A DNA stretch of 36,297 nucleotides from JANYJA01 sp038229055. GTDB taxonomy: Bacteria; Acidobacteriota; Terriglobia; Bryobacterales; Bryobacteraceae. Numbering within the stretch: the first letter of the stretch is position 1; each line of letters opens with the position of its first letter. The stretch is from the NCBI GenBank assembly GCA_038229055.1, contig JBBROU010000047.1:1-36297 (forward strand), in the 5' to 3' direction. This document shows, one piece after another, positions 16,372 to 23,513 of this stretch. Under the pieces are notes generated by a model. It was not told where the DNA came from. It did not search any database and worked only from the letters and a program-made list of their open reading frames with translations. Position numbers and translations under genes: made by a program.

Positions 16372-17113
16372 AAATCTTGGTGATGAAGAAAGTAAGAAAA
16401 AATATGATCACCGAAGCCGCAACCACGGCCTGGGTGGTGGCGCGGCCCACTCCTTGCGTGCCGCCCGTGGTTCGCAAACCGTAATAGCAGCCGATCAGAG
16501 AAACAACAAATGAAAAGACAAATGGCTTGACCAGGCCTTGCACCACGTCACTCCACCCAAGCGCCTGCCACGTGCTCGTCCAGTACTGCGCCGAGGGTAA
16601 ATTGTAGATAAAGTAGCCGACGATGAAGCCCCCGAACATGCCGACGAAATCGGCGATGACGGTTAAGCATGGCAGCATCACGGCCGTTGCGATCATCCGG
16701 GGCGTTACCAGCTTCTGAATTGGATCGGTGCCGAGCGCGCGCATGGCATCGATCTGTTCGGTGACCTTCATCGAGCCGATTTCGCTGGCGATCCCGGACG
16801 AGTTGCGGCCCGCCACCAGCAGTGCGGTCAACACCGGACCAAGTTCGCGCACGAGGATGATCGATACGACTTCACCGGTGCGCCCGGTCTGCCCGTATTG
16901 CCCCAGGGCGCGGCCCATCTGCAGCGCCATCACGGCGCCGCTAAAGAAGCCGGTCATGATGACGATGGGCAGGCTGCCGACCCCGATGGTGTCCATCTGG
17001 GTGAGAATGTCGGCCCCGTAGTGAGGCGTGCGGACGACATTTCGCATTGCCCGGCCGGTCAGTACATAGAATTCCTGTATCGCCGCTATAGGTTGTTTGA
17101 GAAATCCGAGCAA
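16352..17113 (-). CDS. mlaE: MlaE-type ABC permease (lipid asymmetry/MCE system)
   Basis: The 253 residues are typical for MlaE (about 255-260). Conserved segments include GFFSGAVMALQ and the coupling region ELGPVLTALLVAGRNSSGIASEIGSMKVTEQIDAMRALG, which contacts MlaF. The C-terminal block is YGLRTTGGTQGVGRATTQAVV. Five or six membrane helices are visible. It is the first gene of mlaE-mlaF-mlaD-hpnK and divergent from the P1 peptidase gene. Mla systems move glycerophospholipids between inner and outer membranes and confirm a diderm cell. No mlaC or mlaB is present, as is usual in many non-proteobacterial MCE operons. Confidence 0.95.
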   Translation of the reverse strand: MLGFLKQPIAAIQEFYVLTGRAMRNVVRTPHYGADILTQMDTIGVGSLPIVIMTGFFSGAVMALQMGRALGQYGQTGRTGEVVSIILVRELGPVLTALLVAGRNSSGIASEIGSMKVTEQIDAMRALGTDPIQKLVTPRMIATAVMLPCLTVIADFVGMFGGFIVGYFIYNLPSAQYWTSTWQALGWSDVVQGLVKPFVFSFVVSLIGCYYGLRTTGGTQGVGRATTQAVVAASVIIFFLTFFITKIFVSQNG

Positions 17114-17158
17114 GCCGGAATGGCCTCGATTTCTACGATGCTAACATACAAGCAATTT

Positions 17159-18133
17159 ATGAACGGCCTCACGGACATACCGGGAATTCGCGTAGGGCAG
17201 ATCACGGATCTGGACGCGATCACGGGGTGCACGGTAGTGATCTGCGAAGGCATGGGCGGGGTTCATGGAGCCATCGGCGGGGTGGATATCCGGGGCGGCG
17301 CGACCGGCACTGAAGAGATCGACACGCTCAGCCCGGGACATGTGACGGACCGCGTGCATGCGATCGTGCTTTCCGGCGGCAGCGCTTTCGGCCTTGAGAC
17401 CGCGTCCGGCGTGCGGAGATACTTGGAGCGCCACGGCATCGGCTTCGACACCGGCAACGCGCGGGTGCCCATTGTGCCGTGCGCGATTCTCTACGATCTC
17501 GGGATCGGAACGAAATCGCATGTGCGCCCGAACCGCGAGATGGGCGAGGCCGCGTGCGGAGCCGCTACCACCGGATTGGTGAACGAAGGCAACGTAGGCG
17601 CAGGAACGGGCGCCACCGTCGGCAAGCTCTTCGGCATAGACCGCGCAATGAAGGGCGGCGTCGGCACTTTCACGGTCAAGCTTGGATCGGGCGTGCTTGT
17701 TTCGGCGCTGGTTGCGGTGAATGCGCTGGGCGATGTGCGCAATCCGGGAACGGGCCAGATTGTTGCAGGTGCGCGTACGGGGCGCGACGCGCGTGAGTTC
17801 GTGAATACATCGCAAGCCATGAAGCAGGGGGCCACTGGCGGTTTCTCGCGGCACAATACCACCTTGGCGGTGGTCGCGACCAATGCCGCACTAACCAAAG
17901 TGGCGGCGGGGCGGCTGGCGCAGTCCGGTAGTTTGGGGATAGCTCGCGCCATCGATCCGGTGAACACCATGGCTGACGGCGATGTAACGTTCGCACTCTC
18001 GATCGGCGACGCTTGGGCGGACTTGGGTGCCCTGGGAGTGGCTGCGGCGGAGGCGGTGAGCGAGGCCATCGTCAGGGCAGTCCGGGCCGCGAAGACGCTC
18101 GGCGGAGTCCCGGGGTTGGGGTCATGGAGCTAG
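17159..18133 (+). CDS. P1 (DmpA/S58) family N-terminal-nucleophile peptidase
   Basis: The product has 324 residues from the ATG at 17159, which gives the family's usual start (LTDIPGIRVGQ). In-frame ATGs at 17138 and 17120 are possible but add no conserved sequence. The Gly-rich first half has GGVHGAIGGVDIRGGATGT, LSGGSAFGLE and GAGTGATVGKL. The self-processing site is RHNTTLAVVAT with N233-T234, so the precursor should cleave itself before Thr234 to expose the nucleophile. Relatives include D-aminopeptidase DmpA and beta-aminopeptidases BapA. Most bacterial members have no proven substrate. It is divergent from mlaE and followed by the Uma2 gene after 21 bases. Confidence 0.93.
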   Translation: MNGLTDIPGIRVGQITDLDAITGCTVVICEGMGGVHGAIGGVDIRGGATGTEEIDTLSPGHVTDRVHAIVLSGGSAFGLETASGVRRYLERHGIGFDTGNARVPIVPCAILYDLGIGTKSHVRPNREMGEAACGAATTGLVNEGNVGAGTGATVGKLFGIDRAMKGGVGTFTVKLGSGVLVSALVAVNALGDVRNPGTGQIVAGARTGRDAREFVNTSQAMKQGATGGFSRHNTTLAVVATNAALTKVAAGRLAQSGSLGIARAIDPVNTMADGDVTFALSIGDAWADLGALGVAAAEAVSEAIVRAVRAAKTLGGVPGLGSWS

Positions 18134-18154
18134 AATAAACGAAAGGAATCGCGC

Positions 18155-18706
18155 ATGACAGGCACCCGCTTGATCAGTTACGAAGACTCGCTCACGATGC
18201 CCGAATCGACCTTCGAGGAGATTGTGAACGGAGAACTCCGAATAATGCCGCCGCCGTCATTTAAGCATCAGAAATTAATAAGCGTACTGGACCGTCAGTT
18301 TCAATTTCAGCTTGATGATGCCGCGACCCTGGTTCTCCAAAATTACGGACAGGCGATTCGGTTTGAACCTACCTTTACTTATCGTCTGCCTGACCTGGCG
18401 ATCTTTCAAACGGCCGGCCTGCTGCAGAAAGACGGTTATTACGTGATTTCGGCGCCATCGCTGCTGGTTGAGGTGTTGTCGCCATCGAACCGCAAGGGAA
18501 ACGTTCAAGAACTCCTCTCGGATTACGCCAGTATCGGTACACCCGAGGTCTGGCTCATTGAGTCCGAGAAACGTGTTCTAAAAGCGCTGACTTTGCGAGA
18601 CTCAGTGCTCCGGGAAACCAGAATCGTTCGAGCCGGCTCGGTATCGCCCATAGAACATCCGCACGTTTCAATCGACGTGCAACGGCTCTGGGACGCGTTG
18701 GACTAA
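18155..18706 (+). CDS. Uma2 (DUF820) family protein, restriction-endonuclease-like fold
   Basis: The product has 183 residues, full length for the family. The typical order is visible: ENGELRIMPPP-like block (EIVNGELRIMPPPSFKH), RLPDLAIF with the core Asp, then LLVEVLSPSNRKGNVQELLSDYASIGTPEVWLIE, where Glu and the following basic residues form the PD-(D/E)xK site. These proteins are numerous in cyanobacteria and in Solibacter-like Acidobacteriota. Their biological role is unknown, and nuclease activity is inferred from the fold. Start ATG 18155 has AAAGGAA seven bases upstream. Its TAA shares four bases with the convergent ridA stop. Confidence 0.9.
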   Translation: MTGTRLISYEDSLTMPESTFEEIVNGELRIMPPPSFKHQKLISVLDRQFQFQLDDAATLVLQNYGQAIRFEPTFTYRLPDLAIFQTAGLLQKDGYYVISAPSLLVEVLSPSNRKGNVQELLSDYASIGTPEVWLIESEKRVLKALTLRDSVLRETRIVRAGSVSPIEHPHVSIDVQRLWDALD

Positions 18707-19089
18707 GCTTTCGGCCGGTACGCGATGCAGTCAATCTCGACCTTCATGTCGGGAACCGCAAATCGGCACGCCACCGTTGTCCGAGCGGGTTTCTCGGCGC
18801 CAAAAAATTCGGTGTAAACCTCATTCATCGCGTGGAAATCGGCGCCGTCGGCCAGAAACACCGAGCACTTCACGACATCCGCAAGCGTTGCACCCACGCC
18901 TTCCAGAATTCGCTGGAGATTCTTGCATACCAGGCGGGTCTCGTGTTTCAAATCGCCGAGCGACAACTTGTCCGTCGCGGGATCGATCGGGCCCTGGCCC
19001 GCTACGAATATAAAATCGCCCGCTCGCACTGCGGGCGAATACGGACCGCGAGGGATGGGAACTCCGGGCGGCGTCAACCTTTCAATCAT
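18703..19089 (-). CDS. ridA: RidA-family enamine/imine deaminase
   Basis: The product has 128 residues and the complete YjgF/YER057c/UK114 fold. GPYSPAVRAGDFIFVAGQ is at the N-terminus. R103 in PARTTVACRF and E118 in MKVEIDCIA match the active-site Arg and Glu of RidA. RidA hydrolyses reactive 2-aminoacrylate and related imines released by PLP enzymes. The ATG at 19089 overlaps the trxB stop as ATGA, so the two are translationally coupled and ridA is the last gene of the iron-transport operon. A longer frame upstream is only trxB read out of frame. Why RidA sits with iron uptake is unclear. A link through iron- or redox-stressed amino-acid metabolism is a guess. Confidence 0.93.
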   Translation of the reverse strand: MIERLTPPGVPIPRGPYSPAVRAGDFIFVAGQGPIDPATDKLSLGDLKHETRLVCKNLQRILEGVGATLADVVKCSVFLADGADFHAMNEVYTEFFGAEKPARTTVACRFAVPDMKVEIDCIAYRPKA

Positions 19090-20015
19090 GAGGTAATCCC
19101 TTCGGCTTCGAGCATTTTTTCGGCTTCGATTGCAGCCATGCAGCCGGCGGCCGATGCCGTGATCGCCTGGCGGTAATGCCGGTCCTGCACATCGCCCGCA
19201 TGAAACACCCCGGCAATATTTGTCCGGGTGCCGCCCTTCGAAACAATGTATCCATCGGGATCCGTATCGATTTGGCCGATGAACACTTTGGTATTCGGCG
19301 TGTGGCCGATGGCAACGAAGAAGCCGTCGACATCGCGTTCCCAAACAGCGCCCGTCTCGGTATTGCGAAGGCGCACGCTCGTCACCATGTCTTTATGGAC
19401 GTCGTTCACTTCTTCCACCACCGTGCTGGTTAGAAACTGCAGTTTCGGATTGGCTTTGGCGCGGTCGTACATAATTTTCGAAGCGCGAAATTTGTCGCTG
19501 CGATGCACCACAGTGACTTCGGTGCCGAAGCGCGAGAGAAAGTTCGCCTCTTCCATCGCCGAATCGCCGCCGCCGACCACCATGATCTTCTTGCCTTTAT
19601 AGAAAAAGCCGTCACAGGTGGCGCACGAGCTCACACCCTTGCCGATCAACCGCTGCTCTGAAGGCAACCCGAGCCATCGCGCGGAGGCGCCCGAAGCAAT
19701 GATCAACGTTCGCGCTTCAATCGGCGAGCCTTCCACTTTAAGCCGGAACGGACGTTGCGACAGGTCGGCTTCAGTGACATTGCCGTCCATATATTCAGCC
19801 CCGAAATGCTCGGCCTGCCGTTTCATATTTTCGACCAGATCCGGGCCGAAGATGCCTTCCGGAAAGCCCGGGAAATTCTCGACCAGCGTGGTCAACGAGA
19901 GCTGTCCTCCGGCTTCATGCCCCTTAATCACCAGAGGCTTTAGGTTCGCGCGCGCGGCATAAATGGCGGCCGTATTCCCGGCACACCCGGACCCCACAAT
20001 CACAACGTCATGCAT
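19086..20015 (-). CDS. trxB: Thioredoxin reductase (NADPH, FAD)
   Basis: The product has 309 residues, the low-molecular-weight bacterial TrxR length. The FAD-binding Rossmann motif is GSGCAGNTAAIYAARANL, where Cys11 replaces the usual Pro. The redox pair is C131-A-T-C134. The NADPH motif is VVGGGDSAMEEA followed by HRSDKFRAS, with His171 and Arg172 contacting the 2'-phosphate. The C-terminal FAD block is FHAGDVQDRHYRQAITASAAG. It reduces thioredoxin with NADPH in the cytoplasm. It lies 17 bases after the ABC ATPase-DtxR gene and overlaps ridA. The Campylobacter fet cluster carries thioredoxin-like genes at the same end, so a role in keeping the Cys-rich transporter parts reduced is plausible. 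Confidence 0.95.
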   Translation of the reverse strand: MHDVVIVGSGCAGNTAAIYAARANLKPLVIKGHEAGGQLSLTTLVENFPGFPEGIFGPDLVENMKRQAEHFGAEYMDGNVTEADLSQRPFRLKVEGSPIEARTLIIASGASARWLGLPSEQRLIGKGVSSCATCDGFFYKGKKIMVVGGGDSAMEEANFLSRFGTEVTVVHRSDKFRASKIMYDRAKANPKLQFLTSTVVEEVNDVHKDMVTSVRLRNTETGAVWERDVDGFFVAIGHTPNTKVFIGQIDTDPDGYIVSKGGTRTNIAGVFHAGDVQDRHYRQAITASAAGCMAAIEAEKMLEAEGITS

Positions 20016-20032
20016 AGGAATTTCTCAATGTA

Positions 20033-21175
20033 TCAGATGGTCCGCAAACCGGAGAGGACTCCGCTTAGCTCAGCCGGATTCTTCAGCGTGCGTTTCTGCA
20101 GGCAGCATTCGCCGTTCGGGATGGAACAACCGTGCGGGCAAGTGGCGGGATGCCCGAGAAAGGTGCAGATGCGGTCAGTGACTTCTTCACTGAGCACGTG
20201 CTCGAAGGTGCATGCATTCGATTCGATGGCGCCCCAATCACCGATGGAGAGGACGTCCACGAATAAACGCTCGGCAAGGCGGTGGCGGCGGATAAGAGCA
20301 CTCGCGCGTTCTTCACCCCCCGGGGTAAACACGATCGCGCCGTCCTTGGATTCCACCAGCCCGATGCGCTTCATCGTATTCACCAGACGCCGATATTTCG
20401 CCTCGTCGAACCGGGCCGATTCGCGATGCCCCTGCCGCTCGCGCGCGGTCCACAACTGTTCCAGCACTTCGTCGAAATCGCGATTCTCCTCGGCGCTGAA
20501 TTGCTTCTTGGCTTCCGCCACTCGTCCGTGTTCCAGATCGATGCGGCGGTCCGCGTAGCGCCCGACGTGCTCATCGTGCGTGACCATCAGGATGGTCCGG
20601 CCTTGAATGTGCAATTCCGAAAGTAGCTGGAGCACGATATGCTGATTGTCCGCGTCGAGATTGCCGGTAGGTTCGTCGGCCAGGATGATTTTCGGATCGT
20701 TGACTAACGCGCGGGCGATCGCCACGCGCTGTTGCTCGCCGCCGGAGAGCTGGGAAGGAAGATGTGTCGCGCGGTCCGAAAGTCCGACACGCTCCAGCGC
20801 GCGCTGCGCTTCGCCCTCATCCGACATGCTATGGAAGTACTGCGCCAGCATCACGTTCTCGAGCGCGGTCAGGTGCGGGATCAAGTGGAACTGCTGGAAT
20901 ACGAAGCCGACGGTTTCCGCGCGAAACCGTGCCAGCGCGGATCGTGACAGCTTGGCCGTATCGGTCGCGCCGATCCGTACGCTGCCGCTCGTAGGCTGAT
21001 CCAGGCAGCCGAGTAGATTCAAAAGCGTCGTTTTTCCGGATCCGGAAGGGCCCATGATCGCAATCCACTCGCCCTGTTCGATATCGAAGGTGACGTCGTC
21101 AAGTGCGCGGACCGCTTCGGAACCGGCGCCGCGGTAAATCTTAGTTACATGCTCGAGTTGGATGAAGACAGCCAT
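20033..21175 (-). CDS. ABC transporter ATPase fused to a DtxR/IdeR-like metal-sensor domain
   Basis: The product has 380 residues and two parts. Residues 5-220 are a LolD/MacB-type ATPase: Walker A GPSGSGKTT (42-50), signature LSGGEQQR (143-150), Walker B IILADEPTG (164-172) with catalytic Glu intact, and H-loop H200. Residues about 233-358 match iron-dependent repressors. A short winged-helix-like stretch ends in GLVESKDGAIVFTPGGEERA. The dimerisation/metal domain IRRHRLAERLFVDVL, CTFEHVLSEEV and GHPATCPHG follows. Aligned to DtxR, ligands H79, E83, C102, E105 and H106 correspond to H298, E302, C322, E325 and H326, and H98 is replaced by E318. The tail adds C350, C357 and C358. The start is ATG 21175, one base after the permease stop. 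The transporter may therefore be gated by cytoplasmic metal. Confidence 0.9.
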   Translation of the reverse strand: MAVFIQLEHVTKIYRGAGSEAVRALDDVTFDIEQGEWIAIMGPSGSGKTTLLNLLGCLDQPTSGSVRIGATDTAKLSRSALARFRAETVGFVFQQFHLIPHLTALENVMLAQYFHSMSDEGEAQRALERVGLSDRATHLPSQLSGGEQQRVAIARALVNDPKIILADEPTGNLDADNQHIVLQLLSELHIQGRTILMVTHDEHVGRYADRRIDLEHGRVAEAKKQFSAEENRDFDEVLEQLWTARERQGHRESARFDEAKYRRLVNTMKRIGLVESKDGAIVFTPGGEERASALIRRHRLAERLFVDVLSIGDWGAIESNACTFEHVLSEEVTDRICTFLGHPATCPHGCSIPNGECCLQKRTLKNPAELSGVLSGLRTI

Positions 21176-21176
21176 G

Positions 21177-22256
21177 TTAATCCCCGCGCAGAATGAGTGC
21201 GGGTTCAATTCGCCAGATGCGGCCGGCCGCAAGCATGGTTGCAATGATTGCGACCGCGACCGTCACGGCACCTACGAAAAGTAACACAGGCGCCGAGGCC
21301 GATAACGTAAAGCCGCCGCCGAACACGCTACGGCCAATTTGCGCGGCCACCAAGTTGCCGGTCACGTATCCGGCGATGGCCGACAGCAAGCCCAGCAAAA
21401 CAGATTCGGAAACGAAAAGTGCCGCGATGCGACGCTCGCTCGCGCCGATAGCTTTCAGAATTCCGATTTCGCGGCTGCGCTCGAGCACCAGCTCGCTGAA
21501 GTTACTGGTCACGCTAAGCGTCGTGATCGCCAGAATCAGTAGCGTGAGCAGGAAGAACGCCGCGCGCATTTTGAGGACGACCGCGGTCTCGGTCTGAGCC
21601 ACGGCTTCAATGAGACGGACGTCGGTGCCGGGAAGGCGTCTTTGCAGATCGTCGCGAACTTGGGATAAGCGGCTTCCATCAGCCCGCACGGAGATGAGCG
21701 TGGCGACTCCGCCAACATGCGCGCGCGACGCAAGGCGATCGTAAGGGAGCATGAGTTGGTTGTCTTCAGGGCCGCCGGTGCTGACGATTCCCGTAACTTT
21801 GCATGCGCCCCCTTCCAGATCCGCGATGCGGCCGATGGCAAGATTGAAGCGATCCGCGGCCAGCGTGCCGGCCAGGCAACTATCGCCCGCCGCTGCGCGG
21901 GCTCCCTGCACGCGCCAGTATGACGTGAACGGCTGTGATCGCGCGAAATCGAGTCCGGCCAAAATCACGGGCTGGCCGTCGAGTGACGATGTCGAAAGCA
22001 GCATCGGCGCGGCTTTCGCACCCAGGCTTTCGGCCTGCGAAACGGCCGCCAGAGGCACCGTAGCCGTGCCCATCGCGGGCGCGATGATCAAATTGGCGCC
22101 ATAGCCGCGAAATTCGCCGCGCACCCGATCTTCAATTTCGCCGTAGATGCCGAACAGCGTGGTGGCGAGAGTAGCGGCGACTGTCATTGAGGAAAACGCA
22201 AGCAGCAGACGGCGGCGGCGGTACTTTACGGCGTTTACGACAAACTTCCAAAACAT
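21177..22256 (-). CDS. FtsX/MacB-like ABC permease of the iron operon (second permease)
   Basis: The product has 359 residues from ATG 22256-22254, which shares one base with the preceding stop (TGATG). The open frame continues upstream, but that part is Arg/Gly-rich and lies within the other permease gene, so it is rejected. The topology is one N-terminal helix (about 17-37), an extracytoplasmic MacB_PCD-like domain beginning GYGANLIIAPAMG, then three helices from about 230. The cytoplasmic coupling motif ERSREIGILKAIGASERRIAALF is typical of FtsX permeases. It pairs with the neighbouring permease and ATPase, corresponding to FetB/FetC in the Campylobacter fet cluster. The handled substrate is not shown by sequence. 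Confidence 0.88.
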   Translation of the reverse strand: MFWKFVVNAVKYRRRRLLLAFSSMTVAATLATTLFGIYGEIEDRVRGEFRGYGANLIIAPAMGTATVPLAAVSQAESLGAKAAPMLLSTSSLDGQPVILAGLDFARSQPFTSYWRVQGARAAAGDSCLAGTLAADRFNLAIGRIADLEGGACKVTGIVSTGGPEDNQLMLPYDRLASRAHVGGVATLISVRADGSRLSQVRDDLQRRLPGTDVRLIEAVAQTETAVVLKMRAAFFLLTLLILAITTLSVTSNFSELVLERSREIGILKAIGASERRIAALFVSESVLLGLLSAIAGYVTGNLVAAQIGRSVFGGGFTLSASAPVLLFVGAVTVAVAIIATMLAAGRIWRIEPALILRGD

Positions 22257-23509
22257 CAAACGCCTTCCCGCAATACCAGCGCCGGCGGCGTCACGAGCGA
22301 TCGCCGCAGCGGTTGAGCCGCGCCCAGCAGGGCCACTAGCACCGCTACTACAATCACCAGAGGAATCAAAACCGGCGGCGCTTCGATACCGGCGCGGAAC
22401 ACGGAGCGGCCCACCCATGACGCGAGTTCCACTCCCGCCAGCGCGCCCACCACGCCGCCCGCCAAGCCTTCCATCGCTACCTCGGCCCCGAAGAGACAAG
22501 CGATGAGCCAGTCCCCGGCCCCGGTCGCCTGCATGATCGCGATCTCGCCTCGCCGTTCCAGAACGGTCGTGGCCATCACGCTCCAAACCGTAATTCCAGC
22601 TGACGCTAGTGCGGCCAGAGCGATCAGAAGCATGAGCCCGCCGATGCGCGAAAGCACGCGGCCTTCGTTGTCGGCAACCCGCCAAACCGGCCGCGCAATC
22701 GCCATCGGCAGCACCTCGTTTATCTGATGCGCAATGGAGCTCACGTAGTTCGTGCAGTTCCAGCGCTCCAGTTCCGCCGATGACATGCGCCGGGGATCTT
22801 TGCGCGCGAACGCGTCTTCCGGCTTGGTGATCGCGCCAACCTGCAGCGAATCCACCTGGCCCTTGCGATGCAGAATTTCCTGCAGAACATTCAGGCGCAC
22901 CAGCACCCGGTCGTCTTCATCGCTTCCGGTGCGCAAAATGCCGGCGACCATGAAATCGTGCCCGAGCAGATGCGCCGTCGATCCTACGGCAAGGCCGAGT
23001 TTGCGCGCCGCCGCGGCCCCCGGCATGCAATCGTAGACCGCGGCGCTGTCACCGTCGTCGATCCAGCGGCCATCCATCTGCCATGCCGGGTTCAGGTCGC
23101 GAATGCCGGTCTGCTGCTCGCGGCCATCGGGTGTTCGGTAGCGGCGATGGAACCACACACCCTCGACCGGAACGCTCGCCGCGGCCGTGAGCGATGGCGC
23201 GAAGCCAGTGATATTGAGCTGCCAGAATATCGACTTGATTTTCGGAATCTGATCTTCGGGGATGTAAGCAGCCTGTCCCACGGGCACCGCTCGCACGCCC
23301 GCGATCTCGACCGGGGCACCTAGCGCCCGCGGCGTAACTATCAGATTCGCCCCCACCGAGCGCAGTTCGCGATTCACCTTGTCGCCGATATCGAGCATCA
23401 CCCCGAGCATGGCCGTTGCGACAGCCGAGCCCATGGCGACCGCGGCAACCGTCATCGCCTTGCGTTTCGGTGCGCGGCGAAGAGATTCGATGACGAACCG
23501 TAGGAACAT
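22256..23509 (-). CDS. FtsX/MacB-like ABC permease of the iron operon (first permease)
   Basis: The product has 417 residues and the same layout as the second permease but a larger extracytoplasmic domain. The N-terminal helix is at about 17-38, then SVGANLIVTPRALG. The soluble domain holds EDQIPKIKSIFWQLNITGFAP and WFHRRYRTPDGREQQTG. Three C-terminal helices begin at about 290, with the coupling segment ERRGEIAIMQATGAGDWLIACLFG. The start is ATG 23509, four bases after the FTR1-DUF2318 stop. A Met 16 codons upstream overlaps that gene and is less likely. The two permeases are paralogues and probably form a heterodimer on the ATPase-sensor subunit. Confidence 0.88.
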   Translation of the reverse strand: MFLRFVIESLRRAPKRKAMTVAAVAMGSAVATAMLGVMLDIGDKVNRELRSVGANLIVTPRALGAPVEIAGVRAVPVGQAAYIPEDQIPKIKSIFWQLNITGFAPSLTAAASVPVEGVWFHRRYRTPDGREQQTGIRDLNPAWQMDGRWIDDGDSAAVYDCMPGAAAARKLGLAVGSTAHLLGHDFMVAGILRTGSDEDDRVLVRLNVLQEILHRKGQVDSLQVGAITKPEDAFARKDPRRMSSAELERWNCTNYVSSIAHQINEVLPMAIARPVWRVADNEGRVLSRIGGLMLLIALAALASAGITVWSVMATTVLERRGEIAIMQATGAGDWLIACLFGAEVAMEGLAGGVVGALAGVELASWVGRSVFRAGIEAPPVLIPLVIVVAVLVALLGAAQPLRRSLVTPPALVLREGV

Positions 23510-23513
23510 TTTC

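Noticed and set aside
22257..22685. N-terminal extension of the second FtsX permease by 143 codons.
   Set aside because: It is the other permease gene read out of frame (Arg/Gly-rich, no membrane helix). ATG 22256 gives a normal FtsX N-terminus.
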